The notes: generated by a model from the sequence alone, not told the origin. A DNA stretch of 46,804 nt from an endosymbiont of Escarpia spicata (GCA_003349915.1 QFXE01000023.1:1-46804); one strand, 5' to 3'; shown: positions 35,601 to 43,749, numbered from the stretch's first letter. Made by a program: numbers and translations.

Positions 35601-37217
35601 TACAGCCTGCTCTCGCTGGCCAGCGGCGACAGCGCCGAGCCCGGCTCCGGCGAGAAGGTCGCGGTACGGCTGACACTGGCTACCATCGAATATCGTCAAC
35701 AACCTCTGCTGCACCGATTTGCCGGAGAAGTCGGACAACTCAATCAGCGGCTGAATGATGCCATCAAGGAGACCCTGGTGGACGCGCTGCCCACTGAGGA
35801 TCTCGAACGTCTCGCAGGCAGACTGGCAGAACTCGACGACCGTCAGATCGACATCAACGAATTGACCCGGCAGCCCGAAGGCAGCCTGGAGAACAGCGGT
35901 GTCGATGCCGATCATCTGCGCCGTCTCACCACCCTGGCACAGCAGCTGTCAGAACAGCACTGGCGACTGACAGAGGGTCAACAGGGTCTCGGACGCGCCC
36001 GCTACGGACTCGCTCTGGCCCCCGGTGTTATGGCCACCTGGGCGGCCTCGTTTCCGCATAACCCCTTCCAGGTTCCCGTCGCGCTGGACAGCAGCGGCGA
36101 AACCGCCCAGCTCGCTGCCGGCCTGCTGGAAGGTCAGATAGAAGAGGCTCTCACCTCGATTCGGCTCGTCCGCAAGGCAAAGATCGAACTGGGGGAGGGT
36201 GGCCGTAATGCCATCGACCCCGACCTGCTCAGCTGGCAGGATCTCACTAATGAAGAGAAGGCACTCTGCCCGCCGCTGCTTCTGGTGGGTAATGAAGAGA
36301 CCCTCGGTGGGCGCAACTTCAGCCAGATCGCCTGGCTGCTGAATTCCGATCTGCCGATCAAGGTACTCACACTCACAGAACTCGACTTCGGACTCGACAA
36401 CCGGGGTCTCGAAGACGCACCCCTGCAACGTCTCAGCGATCCCAAGGGCAACCTCGGACTGCTCGCCCTCTCCCAGCGCAATGCCTTTGTGGCACAGACC
36501 AGCATCGCCGACCCCACCCATCTGCAGGAGAGCGTCTCTGCCGCATTGGCCTGCCAGGGACCGGCACTGCTGCGCATCCACACACCCAGCCCGGCGCGTC
36601 ACGGCTTCGCCACCGACCGGACCCTGGAGCAGGCGAGATTGGCAGTACGCAGCCGGGCCTTTCCTCTATTCCAGTACGATCCCCGTGGGGAAGGCGTGTT
36701 CGGCTCCCGCCTCAATCTTGCAGGCAATCCGGCGCGGGGCACCCTGCTGCACAACAGCAACGATCAGCAGGTCATCACTCTTGCTCACTGGGCACTGACC
36801 GAAGACCGCTTCGCCAGCCGCTTCCGGCCCTTGGCGGACGAGGATTCAGCGCCCACAGCCCTGGAAGATTGGCTCGCCCTGGATGCGGGTACACGCGCTA
36901 AAAAGACTCCGATCATCTCTGTACATCGTAACGATGAGAGTGCAGAGGTTTATCGTGTCGATCCACAGCTGGGCCAAGTCGTGGTGGAACAACTCGACGC
37001 TTGGCGCACTCTGCAGGAACTTGCCGGGATAGTCACACCCTTCACCGCTCGTGTAGAGCAAGCGGCAGATGCGCGTGTCGCAGCAGAACATGAGACAGAG
37101 ATCAATGCCCTCCGGGCCGACTACGAGAAGCAGCTCAACGCCTCTCGCAAAGGCGCGGAGGAAGAGATGGCGGGACACATTCGCGAGCGGCTGATGGTGC
37201 TGGCGGGGTATAAATGA
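32700..37217 (+). CDS. giant PFOR-like protein with lost catalytic motifs
   Basis: A 1505-aa protein with the domain order of pyruvate:ferredoxin oxidoreductase (usually ~1170-1200 aa). Domain I-like: LLDGNSAIAVTEACIAGNA (~26-44) and FASNVQQAVDFTLIARRV (~158-175), but the substrate motif YPITP is missing. Domain II-like: KAKQLILVQGAATETLLAL to GIHALRPFPSAELL (~300-350). Two [4Fe-4S] motifs, CTACGDCWSACPDGAIG (~767) and CKACGLCIAACQ (~901). The TPP-domain region (~1180-1430) has GNEETLGG where GDGWA..G is expected, then SQRNAFVAQTS, LFQYDPRGEG and AWRTLQELAG, shared with the 823-aa protein. So it has kept the electron-transfer clusters but probably not catalysis. Start chosen at ATG 32700 (gagg 9 nt upstream); 12 nt earlier is another ATG. 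Confidence 0.75.
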   Translation: MSANIAIRLYRRLFGTPAGLGPKDTGIHTLLDGNSAIAVTEACIAGNAALASAFPANGADLAWQSEQTRQQHNVFGELLGTHPAESPRGAIAAASGLAMAGQRATAFLSTPDLTAALDLLNSAAAKQLPLVLHANNRALGGSAGTCHQALHQICDAGFFVLFASNVQQAVDFTLIARRVAEETLTPGLVIIDQDETADAIQNVHLLSPGLIQRYLGRADEQIECASAAEKLLFGETRRRLPQRHNLDRPVLQDPLMDRRSHGLGRAARTPFFDGHISAALQNACETFAEQTGRSQQLITTLNTEKAKQLILVQGAATETLLALSSHLKKHDKQRIGIVGIHALRPFPSAELLNLLKGKTSVTVLERAETPLAGDPPLLRELRTALSQALENGRFGEATHPGLPTLRKSEQPRLRPVIYGLGGLALNSADLVTLIGQTEAKGRYLGIDFTRAIEKHPKRQVLLDALRRDYPEINDLGICAKTPARDLRPDASLSFAIQHLSGEGDRGLAAETATFIYQLVEGEARIRCDESWNAWGDWLTDRVVMAPEGLRDCGSEMPLDLILLDGPLNHPQLIPDTQLPQGGCLLMAADEAGTESPLSPALRQTIQSRGLKCYRMPSTSGMDETTRRETCLGALCSVLIAEEKLPLQPRKLISTREQQLQPGILTEAFQTGLEETTATDLSAETGTQDEAVASRPTPMAVRHLAGDNDSYDSLPRFWDQTGILYRDGDLDSLTPDPYLASGLVPPLSATFKDHSGSRTLLPVFDPQTCTACGDCWSACPDGAIGVTALSPVTLINAGIGLAGASALRPLASKLGGRISALGRQNAIQGGNAADLIREAFDWLQEKAPLAEDRRSAAESGIKDLEKLYGTLPLAVTEPLFQAGEQAKKDGGELLALAINPDACKACGLCIAACQPQSLSIAPQTPELLQQSHQTWAAWEITPDTASETIERVAAHPDVTPMAAQLLSRYSLLSLASGDSAEPGSGEKVAVRLTLATIEYRQQPLLHRFAGEVGQLNQRLNDAIKETLVDALPTEDLERLAGRLAELDDRQIDINELTRQPEGSLENSGVDADHLRRLTTLAQQLSEQHWRLTEGQQGLGRARYGLALAPGVMATWAASFPHNPFQVPVALDSSGETAQLAAGLLEGQIEEALTSIRLVRKAKIELGEGGRNAIDPDLLSWQDLTNEEKALCPPLLLVGNEETLGGRNFSQIAWLLNSDLPIKVLTLTELDFGLDNRGLEDAPLQRLSDPKGNLGLLALSQRNAFVAQTSIADPTHLQESVSAALACQGPALLRIHTPSPARHGFATDRTLEQARLAVRSRAFPLFQYDPRGEGVFGSRLNLAGNPARGTLLHNSNDQQVITLAHWALTEDRFASRFRPLADEDSAPTALEDWLALDAGTRAKKTPIISVHRNDESAEVYRVDPQLGQVVVEQLDAWRTLQELAGIVTPFTARVEQAADARVAAEHETEINALRADYEKQLNASRKGAEEEMAGHIRERLMVLAGYK

Positions 37218-37218
37218 A

Positions 37219-37361
37219 GGTGAAAGGTGAAAGGTGAAACAAGTATGTGCCTGATGCTAGCCATTGCAAGCACTTTTATCCAACCGCAGCAGTCACGATA
37301 AAATCTGGCCTTTCCGATGGCACGACCTCCTTTAACCTTTGACCTTTAACCTTTAACCTCT
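37219..37361. repeat. AAAGGTG / CCTTTAA repeat block before sucC
   Basis: ggtgaaaggtgaaaggtgaaac (37219-37240) faces cctttaacctttgaccttta and following units (37329-37360), which could pair as a long imperfect stem. Similar units lie after sucC. Confidence 0.75.
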
Positions 37362-37379
37362 TCTTCCGGAGGAAGAAAT

Positions 37380-38540
37380 ATGAATCTACACGAATACCAA
37401 GCTAAGGCTCTCTTTTCCGAGTACGGTATCCCTGTCCCCGAGGGCAAGGCAGTCTCTACACCGAGTGATGCACGGGCGGCGGCCCAAGCGCTTGGCGGCG
37501 GGATCTGGGTGGTCAAGGCCCAAGCCCACACCGGTGGCCGGGGCAAGGCGGGCGGCGTGATACTGGCCAAGAGTCTGGATGAGGTTGAAGCCGCTGCGGA
37601 GGAGATCCTCGGCATGACCCTGGTCACCAAGCAGACCGGCCCGGAAGGTCTGCCGGTCAACCAGGTGTTGGTGGAGCAGGGCAGCAATATTGCCCGTGAA
37701 CTCTACCTCGGCGCACTGTTGGACCGCGCCTGCTCCCGTATTACCTTCATGGCCTCTACAGAAGGTGGCATGAACATCGAAGAGGTTGCCGAAGCGACGC
37801 CGGAGAAGATCCTCACTACGGTGATCGACCCCGCTGCGGGCCTCCAGCCTTATCAATGCCGCAAACTTGCCTTCGGCCTGGGACTTGAAGGCGACCAGAT
37901 CAAACAGTTCGGCAAGATCATGATGGGCCTCTACCGGTCCTACATGGAGAAAGATGTCAGCCTGATCGAAATCAATCCATTGATCGTCACCAGCGAAGGT
38001 GACCTGATGGCACTGGACGCCAAGATCAACATCGACAGCAACGCCCTCTATCGCCACCAGGATATCGTCGCCCTGCGCGATCCGAGTCAGGAGGATGAGA
38101 AGGAAGCGGCTGCCGCCAAGCACGATCTCAACTACATTACCCTGGACGGCAGCATCGGCTGCATGGTCAACGGCGCAGGTTTGGCGATGGCCACCATGGA
38201 CATGGTCAAACTGCATGGTGGCGACCCGGCCAACTTCCTCGACGTGGGCGGTGGCGCCACTGCCGAGCGGGTCACAGAGGCCTTCAAGCTGATCCTCTCC
38301 GACAGCAAGGTGAAGACCGTGCTGGTAAATATCTTCGGCGGCATCGTGCGTTGCGATCTGATTGCCGAGGGCGTCATCACCGCCGCTAAGAATGTCGGCG
38401 TGCAGGTGCCGGTTGTGGTGCGTTTGGAAGGTACCAATGCCGAGCAGGGGCTGAAGATGCTGGAGGAGAGCGGACTCGACTTCATCACCGCCGCCGACTT
38501 CACTGAAGCCGCCAAAAAGGCGGTCGCTGCAGCTGCTTGA
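37380..38540 (+). CDS. sucC: succinyl-CoA synthetase beta subunit (ADP-forming)
   Basis: A 386-aa ATP-grasp enzyme subunit, matching the family's ~388 aa. It starts with [20 protein letters not shown], has the nucleotide-binding [16 protein letters not shown] (~42-57), [24 protein letters not shown] (~195) and the C-terminal [17 protein letters not shown] and [11 protein letters not shown]. With SucD it makes succinyl-CoA from succinate, ATP and CoA, or the reverse. In this cluster it supplies the substrate for KorAB in the reductive direction. A strong ribosome-binding site (ggagg, 8 nt upstream) is present. The gene is cut off from the upstream operon by a repeat block, so it may have its own promoter. 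Confidence 0.97.
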   Translation: MNLHEYQAKALFSEYGIPVPEGKAVSTPSDARAAAQALGGGIWVVKAQAHTGGRGKAGGVILAKSLDEVEAAAEEILGMTLVTKQTGPEGLPVNQVLVEQGSNIARELYLGALLDRACSRITFMASTEGGMNIEEVAEATPEKILTTVIDPAAGLQPYQCRKLAFGLGLEGDQIKQFGKIMMGLYRSYMEKDVSLIEINPLIVTSEGDLMALDAKINIDSNALYRHQDIVALRDPSQEDEKEAAAAKHDLNYITLDGSIGCMVNGAGLAMATMDMVKLHGGDPANFLDVGGGATAERVTEAFKLILSDSKVKTVLVNIFGGIVRCDLIAEGVITAAKNVGVQVPVVVRLEGTNAEQGLKMLEESGLDFITAADFTEAAKKAVAAAA

Positions 38541-38675
38541 GGCTAAAGGCCGATGGTTAAAGGTAAAAGGTTTTAATCTTTTACTATCTTCAAGATTACA
38601 GAGGTAGGCGGAAGAGAAGAGAAAAAGCACTGGGGTTTAATCCCCTTTAACCTTTGACCTTTAACCTTTCACCTA
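38541..38675. repeat. AAAGG / CCTTTAA repeat block between sucC and sucD
   Basis: ggctaaaggccgatggttaa and ggtaaaaggt units (38541-38570) face cctttaacctttgaccttta and following units (38645-38675). The right part is nearly identical to 37329-37360. An intercistronic repeat of this size is unusual for sucCD, which normally overlap or lie a few bases apart. Confidence 0.8.
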
Positions 38676-38685
38676 AAAATAATAT

Positions 38686-39555
38686 ATGAGCATACTCGTA
38701 GACAAGAACACCAAGGTCATCTGCCAGGGCTTCACCGGCAAACAGGGCACTTTTCACTCCGAACAGGCCATCGCCTATGGCACCAAACTGGTGGGCGGCG
38801 TGACCCCCGGTAAAGGTGGCCAGTCACATCTCGATCGTCCGGTCTTCAATACCGTTCACGATGCAGTGGCCGAGACCGGCGCTGACGCGACCATGATCTA
38901 TGTACCTCCACCATTTGCCGCCGATGCAATCCTTGAGGCCGCCGACGCGGGTATCAGGGTCATCGCCTGCATCACAGAGGGTATCCCGGTGCTGGATATG
39001 CTGAAGGTTAAGGAGGCATTGAAATCCACCGGCTCCCGCCTCATCGGCCCCAACTGCCCCGGCATCATCACTCCCGGCGAGTGCAAGATCGGCATCATGC
39101 CCGGCGTCATTCACAAGCCCGGCAAGGTGGGCGTTATGTCCCGCTCCGGCACCCTGACCTATGAGGCCGTGGGCCAGACCACCAATGCTGGCCTGGGCCA
39201 GAGCACCTGCGTCGGACTGGGAGGCGATCCCATCAACGGCACCAGTTTCATCGACTGCCTGGAGCTGTTCGAAAAAGACGAAAAGACCGAGGGCATTATC
39301 ATGGTGGGTGAAATCGGTGGTTCCGCCGAGGAGGAGGCCGCCGACTACATCAAGGCACACGTCTCCAAACCGGTGGTCGCCTACATTGCCGGCGTCACCG
39401 CTCCCGCCGGTAAGCGTATGGGCCATGCCGGTGCCATTATCAGTGGCGGCAAAGGTACTGCCGACGCCAAGTTTGAGGCACTGGAAGGAGCTGGTGCCCA
39501 TGTGGTCCGCTCTCCTGCTGAAATGGGCAAGCGTATGGCGGAATTGTTGGGTTAG
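38686..39555 (+). CDS. sucD: succinyl-CoA synthetase alpha subunit
   Basis: A 289-aa subunit with the CoA-binding Rossmann domain ([22 protein letters not shown] in parts, residues ~12-33; GGVTPGKGG) and the ligase domain. The phosphorylated histidine is in [13 protein letters not shown] (~242-254). [15 protein letters not shown] and [11 protein letters not shown] are standard family motifs. It follows sucC after a 145-bp repeat block and lacks a good ribosome-binding site. Length equals the E. coli protein. Confidence 0.97.
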   Translation: MSILVDKNTKVICQGFTGKQGTFHSEQAIAYGTKLVGGVTPGKGGQSHLDRPVFNTVHDAVAETGADATMIYVPPPFAADAILEAADAGIRVIACITEGIPVLDMLKVKEALKSTGSRLIGPNCPGIITPGECKIGIMPGVIHKPGKVGVMSRSGTLTYEAVGQTTNAGLGQSTCVGLGGDPINGTSFIDCLELFEKDEKTEGIIMVGEIGGSAEEEAADYIKAHVSKPVVAYIAGVTAPAGKRMGHAGAIISGGKGTADAKFEALEGAGAHVVRSPAEMGKRMAELLG

Positions 39556-39564
39556 ATTCACCAC

Positions 39565-39637
39565 CTGTAGGAGCAGTGCCTCGCCGCGAAGGAGAATCTT
39601 CCTGAAGCCCTATCGTGGTGAGGCGCCGCTCCTACAG
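39565..39637. repeat. REP-like inverted repeat, GGCGCCGCTCCTAC family
   Basis: ctgtaggagcagtgcctcgc (from 39565) pairs with gtgaggcgccgctcctacag (to 39637) with two mismatches. It stands between sucD and yfiC and may stop or stabilise the sucCD transcript. Confidence 0.85.
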
Positions 39638-39666
39638 GCCAGCTAATTCCCTATTGGTCCCTGACC

Positions 39667-40383
39667 ATGTCGACCTTTCGCTTTCAGCAGTTTTCCGTAC
39701 GCCAGGAAAAGTCGGCCATGAAAGTCTGCACCGACGCTACGCTTTTCGGTGCCATGGCGCCGGTCAAAGGGGACGAGCGGGTCTTGGATATCGGCACCGG
39801 CACGGGTTTATTGGCTTTGATGGCCGCTCAGCTTGACGCCTCCCACATCACTGGAGTTGAGCTGACTGAAGCGGCTTTTGATGAAGCCCGATTTAACTTC
39901 CATAACAGCCCCTGGAACAGCCGGTTGGAAGCCGTTCACTGCTCCATCCAGCACTTCTCGGTCAACACCCCGGGCCGCTACGATCTCATCATCAGCAATC
40001 CACCCTTCTTTCATAACCACAGCAAAACTTCAGATCAACTCAAAAGGCAGGCCCGCCACACAGATCTGCTGCCATTTCCTGATCTGCTAGCCAGCGTGGA
40101 TAGACTGCTCGCAGATAGCGGACACTTCTATCTGCTCCTGCCAGGCCATGCAGTAGCAGGGTTTGCCAAAAAAGCGTTGGAACACGGCCTGCACCTTATC
40201 AAACAGACCGATTTTCGCGGACACAGCCATAATCAGGCAAAGGTTTCCGCACTGACCTTCTGCCATCAACAACAACCCTGCAGGTCCAGACTATTGACCC
40301 TCTACCAGTCGGATCGGATCTATTCACAGGAGAGCAGGCACTATCTTTCCCCTTTTCTGCTAAGGTTCTCCCAACAGAACTGA
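39667..40383 (+). CDS. yfiC: tRNA1(Val) (adenine-37-N6)-methyltransferase
   Basis: A 238-aa class I SAM-dependent methyltransferase. It opens with the family's FRFQQFSVRQEKSAMKVCTDA, has the SAM-binding VLDIGTGTGLLALM (~39-52) and the amino-methylating NPPFF motif (~115) of N6-adenine enzymes. It modifies A37 next to the anticodon of tRNA1(Val). The closest E. coli homologue is YfiC/TrmN6 (245 aa). The three small genes downstream follow at short distances and may be co-transcribed. Confidence 0.9.
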   Translation: MSTFRFQQFSVRQEKSAMKVCTDATLFGAMAPVKGDERVLDIGTGTGLLALMAAQLDASHITGVELTEAAFDEARFNFHNSPWNSRLEAVHCSIQHFSVNTPGRYDLIISNPPFFHNHSKTSDQLKRQARHTDLLPFPDLLASVDRLLADSGHFYLLLPGHAVAGFAKKALEHGLHLIKQTDFRGHSHNQAKVSALTFCHQQQPCRSRLLTLYQSDRIYSQESRHYLSPFLLRFSQQN

Positions 40384-40391
40384 GTTTTTCC

Positions 40392-40619
40392 ATGTCAGAC
40401 CGCATCCGCTTCTTTTTGAACCTCACTGCCGACCGCTACCTGAGCCACTACCAGGGACATGTCAAAAATGTCTCGGTGATTGCAGAAGATGGCCGCCGCA
40501 TCGAGTTTCCCGCCAACACACTCCGGCCCTTTGTCACCAAGAGCGGTGTCCAGGGCCGTTTTGAACTGCTCATCGATGACAACAACCGCCTGCAACGGCT
40601 CCATCGACTCAGTCACTGA
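40392..40619 (+). CDS. DUF2835 family protein
   Basis: A 75-aa protein with the DUF2835 pattern: YLSHYQGHVKNVSVIAEDGR, then IEFPANTLRPFVTKSGVQG and FELLIDDNNRLQRLHRL. It looks like a small beta-barrel. Function is unknown; relatives are common in Gammaproteobacteria. It starts 8 bp after yfiC. Confidence 0.85.
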   Translation: MSDRIRFFLNLTADRYLSHYQGHVKNVSVIAEDGRRIEFPANTLRPFVTKSGVQGRFELLIDDNNRLQRLHRLSH

Positions 40620-40641
40620 TTTAATCACGGAGGTCACCTCA

Positions 40642-41055
40642 TTGGATAACCGCATCAGCGTCCGCATCACATTCTCCTTTAAAGGCAAAACTCATACTCC
40701 ATCGGCCAGTGTCGATCTTGATGCACTGATAAAGGGGGGTGACGCCCATGACACTCTCCACCCGCTGCTGGCCAGAACCAATGGCATTGACAGCTACTCC
40801 TATCTCTACGAGGTGATGGAATCCCACTCGATCGAATTCAGCAACCCCACAGGTTTTGCTGCGGACTATCTCTCCGGGACTGAGTTTGATTTCGTCGGCT
40901 TTGAAAAACGCTGGCATGAAGAGAAAAAACTCTCCGTCCTGGACTCAATCATCGAGCACCACTTCAAGGGAGAGGATTGCGCCCAACACCCGTCACTGAA
41001 AGCGGCCTTGCTCGAAGCCTTCCGTGCAGGAAAAGCCGCAGCCAGCCGAGAGTAG
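40642..41055 (+). CDS. hypothetical protein
   Basis: A ~137-aa soluble protein of unknown function. I choose the TTG at 40642 as start because CGGAGG lies 8 nt upstream; the frame is open further up but there it overlaps the DUF2835 gene. It begins with a beta-strand pattern (RISVRITFSFKGKTH) and SVDLDALI, then turns helical with an acidic surface (SLLDSIIEHHFKGED-like SVLDSIIEHHFKGED). There are no cysteines for metal binding beyond one. It lies in a tight group with the DUF2835 and CPXCG genes, which suggests co-expression. Confidence 0.7.
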   Translation: MDNRISVRITFSFKGKTHTPSASVDLDALIKGGDAHDTLHPLLARTNGIDSYSYLYEVMESHSIEFSNPTGFAADYLSGTEFDFVGFEKRWHEEKKLSVLDSIIEHHFKGEDCAQHPSLKAALLEAFRAGKAAASRE

Positions 41056-41064
41056 AAAGGTAAA

Positions 41065-41256
41065 ATGCTCACCCTTGAATACCGCCAGATCGGCTGCCCC
41101 TACTGCGGGGAAATGATTGAGGTACAAATCGATTGCAGCCTCGATCAGCAGCAATATATCGAGGATTGCAGTGTCTGCTGTCAGCCCATCACCCTGTTGG
41201 TGGCTATCGATGGAGAGGAGATAAGCCTAGCCGCTAGGAGAGACGATGATTGCTGA
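41065..41256 (+). CDS. CPXCG-motif cysteine-rich protein
   Basis: A 63-aa zinc-ribbon protein. The two metal knuckles are GCPYCGEMIEV (residues 10-20) and DCSVCCQPITL (~34-45), with SLDQQQYIEDC between, the standard form of the family. Function is unknown. It starts 9 bp after the preceding gene with an aaaggtaaa site. Confidence 0.9.
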   Translation: MLTLEYRQIGCPYCGEMIEVQIDCSLDQQQYIEDCSVCCQPITLLVAIDGEEISLAARRDDDC

Positions 41257-41312
41257 GCGACAACAACGCCCTCATCGCTCCTGCATAGCCAAATAGGCCT
41301 CTAACTTATCTG

Positions 41313-41369
41313 GTAGGGTGCGCTGTGCGCACCATGATTGCTTATTCTGGTGCGCACAGCGCACCCTAC
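41313..41369. repeat. inverted repeat, GTAGGGTGCGC family
   Basis: gtagggtgcgctgtgcgcac and gtgcgcacagcgcaccctac are perfectly complementary across a short loop with atgattgc. This is the inverted twin of 19446-19512. Confidence 0.9.
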
Positions 41370-41490
41370 TTTCGACCCTGAATCTCCAAATAGTCTCTAT
41401 TAATAAATCACCGGGTGAATCATTTGCCAAAGTTGTATTATCGATGGATCAGATCCACGCGGCGCAGCTAAAACAGTAAGGAGAGATCTT

Positions 41491-42714
41491 GTGAAGAATA
41501 CTTTCAAACATACACTTCCCAACGAATCGGGATTTTTTGGAGAGTATGGCGGCAGCTTTATTCCCGAGCAGCTGCAGCAGATCTTCGACGAGATCACCAG
41601 CGCCTATAAACGGATCACCCAGGACGATGAATTTCTGAACGAACTGGCAGACCTCTATGAACACTATGTCGGACGCCCCAGTCCGATCTTCCACGCAAAA
41701 AGCCTGTCGGCAAAATATGGGGCTGATATCTATATGAAGCGGGAGGATCTCAACCATACCGGCGCACACAAAATCAATCACTGTCTCGGAGAGGCGCTGC
41801 TCGCCAAACGGATGGGCAAAAAGAAGCTGATCGCCGAGACAGGTGCGGGACAACACGGGGTGGCGCTGGCCACCGCCGCCGCGCTGTTGGGACTTGAATG
41901 CGATATCTACATGGGCGAGGTCGATATCAAAAAAGAGCACCCGAACGTGGTGCGCATGGAGATCCTCGGCGCCAAGGTTATCCCGGCCACCCATGGCAGA
42001 AGAACGCTGAAAGAGGCGGTGGATGCTGCCTTTGATGGGTATGTCAAAGATCCGGTCACGCAATTTTACGCCATCGGCTCAGTGGTCGGCCCCCACCCTT
42101 TTCCGATGATGGTTCGGGACTTCCAGTCCATCGTGGGTAATGAGGCAAAGGCGCAGTTTCAGGAGATGACCGGCGGTAACCCCAACAACCTGGTTGCCTG
42201 CGTCGGCGGCGGCTCCAATGCGCTGGGACTGTTTGATGCCTTTCTCGATGACGCGTCGGTGCGTATGTTTGGCGTAGAGCCCGCCGGCCGCGACCTCAAT
42301 CAGGACGGCGAACATGCCGCGACCCTGACCAAGGGTGAACCCGGCATCATGCATGGTTTCAAATCCTACATGCTCCAGGACGCAGCTGGAGAACCCCAGG
42401 AGGTCTATTCAGTTGCCAGCGGACTGGATTATCCCTCCGTCGGCCCGCAACATAGCTATCTGAAAGATATCGAGCGGATGGAGTACAAAACCATCAACGA
42501 CAAAGAGGCGATCGACGCTTTTTTCGAACTCTCCCGGGTGGAGGGCATTATCCCTGCGGTGGAGTCCGCCCACGCAGTTGCCTACGCAATAAAAATGGCG
42601 CAGGAAGGAGAGAAAGGGACCATCCTGCTGAATCTCTCGGGCAGGGGAGACAAGGATATCGACTTCATCACCGAACTCTACGGCAGCGATTACGGCGTGA
42701 CCAATCTGCTGTAA
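41491..42714 (+). CDS. trpB: tryptophan synthase beta chain (unlinked copy)
   Basis: A 407-aa PLP enzyme that joins indole and serine. The PLP lysine is K94 in [11 protein letters not shown], the catalytic glutamate is E116 in AETGAGQHG, the phosphate loop is [10 protein letters not shown] (~232) and [10 protein letters not shown] (~385) closes the site. Start is GTG with an AAGGAG site 8 nt upstream. No trpA or other trp gene is near. HTGAHKIN instead of the more usual GGAHKTN hints at the diverged TrpB1-like set seen as second copies in some bacteria. It may serve indole salvage or replace the standard TrpB. Confidence 0.93.
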   Translation: MKNTFKHTLPNESGFFGEYGGSFIPEQLQQIFDEITSAYKRITQDDEFLNELADLYEHYVGRPSPIFHAKSLSAKYGADIYMKREDLNHTGAHKINHCLGEALLAKRMGKKKLIAETGAGQHGVALATAAALLGLECDIYMGEVDIKKEHPNVVRMEILGAKVIPATHGRRTLKEAVDAAFDGYVKDPVTQFYAIGSVVGPHPFPMMVRDFQSIVGNEAKAQFQEMTGGNPNNLVACVGGGSNALGLFDAFLDDASVRMFGVEPAGRDLNQDGEHAATLTKGEPGIMHGFKSYMLQDAAGEPQEVYSVASGLDYPSVGPQHSYLKDIERMEYKTINDKEAIDAFFELSRVEGIIPAVESAHAVAYAIKMAQEGEKGTILLNLSGRGDKDIDFITELYGSDYGVTNLL

Positions 42715-42736
42715 GCCACGCAGAGGACTGTAGCAG

Positions 42737-42812
42737 GCCGGTTCAAGTGTAGCGGAACCGGCAGGCATTCAGCCAATTCGGAAATTGCCCGATCCGCAAC
42801 GTTTGATCGGGC
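42737..42812. terminator. two hairpins between convergent trpB and HDOD genes
   Basis: gccggttc/gaaccggc (42737-42744 with 42755-42762) and gcccgatc/gatcgggc (42787-42794 with 42805-42812) are perfect 8-bp stems with 10-nt loops. Neither has a long T-run. They lie in the gap where both transcripts end, so a shared termination role is likely. Confidence 0.6.
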
Positions 42813-42828
42813 CTACTTTCCTGGCCGA

Positions 42829-43749
42829 CTAAAAGAAAACCGCCTCGACCCCATCGGCATGGGCCTCATTCTTTGCCTGCCCCTGTTCATCATAGCTAAA
42901 ACCCAGGCGGGCAAAAGCAGGGATGCGGCTCCGGTCCACCGTCGCCATCGGGTGCGCCGTACCTTCATAAGCCAGTACATTGGCCACCTGCACCAGATCC
43001 ACATAGTCCACCGGCGCATCCCCAGGATTGCGCAGCAGATTATCGTGCTCCGCCGCCACCGCGACCAGTTGCGGGTCGAATTTCCAGAATTTCAGGATTT
43101 TGCCACCCAGTCCAGGATGTACCTTGCGCAGAACTTTATCCAGATATGCCGGATTCTCCGCTAACTCCTCATGTTTCGTCGCCTTGATCAGCAACGGGAT
43201 CTTGCCCACATCGTGGGTCAATCCCGCCACCAGTGCCACCTCAGGTTCAAGACCCGGCTGCTCCTTCGCCAGAGTCGAAGCCAAGGCCCCGACCTTTACC
43301 GAGTGAGCCCAAAGCACTTCCATGCGCTTTTGAATTACGCTGATGTGGGTTGTGAAAAACTCCTTCATCGACACCGCATAGATGGCGTTTTTCACCTTCT
43401 GGAATCCGATCCGGGTCACTGCCAGTTTGATCGCCTTGATGGGATCCCGTCCCCGGTAGAGCGGGCAGTTGGCGTAGCGAATCAGACGAGCAGTGATGGC
43501 AGCATCCTTCTCAATCACTTTTGTCAGATCTTTCGCCGAACTGTCCACATCGTTGATCACCAACAAGGCCTCGATGGAGAGGGCAGGCAGTGTCGGCAAC
43601 GCCAGTCGGTTGGCGACCAAATCTTCACCCAACTCCTTAACGAAGTCATTGATGGAGAATTTCTCAGCCGCTTCCTGCTCCAGCTCTTCTTTCGAGGGCT
43701 CCGGAGCAAAAGCAGCACCGTCTGACAGTGTAAAAACAGATTTGGACAT
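42829..43749 (-). CDS. HDOD-domain signalling protein
   Basis: A 306-aa protein with an HDOD domain at residues ~45-245: LPTLPALSIEALLVINDVDSS in parts (~52-70), ITARLIRYANCPLYRG (~86-100), AVTRIGFQKVKNAIYA (~110-125) and GLTHDVGKIPLL (~174-185), which keeps an HD pair. The first ~40 residues are acidic and disordered. HDOD proteins act in regulation of motility, chemotaxis or stress, often without enzymatic activity. It is transcribed away from nrdD. No output domain is fused. Confidence 0.88.
   Translation of the reverse strand: MSKSVFTLSDGAAFAPEPSKEELEQEAAEKFSINDFVKELGEDLVANRLALPTLPALSIEALLVINDVDSSAKDLTKVIEKDAAITARLIRYANCPLYRGRDPIKAIKLAVTRIGFQKVKNAIYAVSMKEFFTTHISVIQKRMEVLWAHSVKVGALASTLAKEQPGLEPEVALVAGLTHDVGKIPLLIKATKHEELAENPAYLDKVLRKVHPGLGGKILKFWKFDPQLVAVAAEHDNLLRNPGDAPVDYVDLVQVANVLAYEGTAHPMATVDRSRIPAFARLGFSYDEQGQAKNEAHADGVEAVFF

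Noticed and set aside
37219-38675. CRISPR-like repetition around sucC
   Set aside because: The units are short, irregular AAAGG/CCTTTAA tracts without unique spacers or cas genes.
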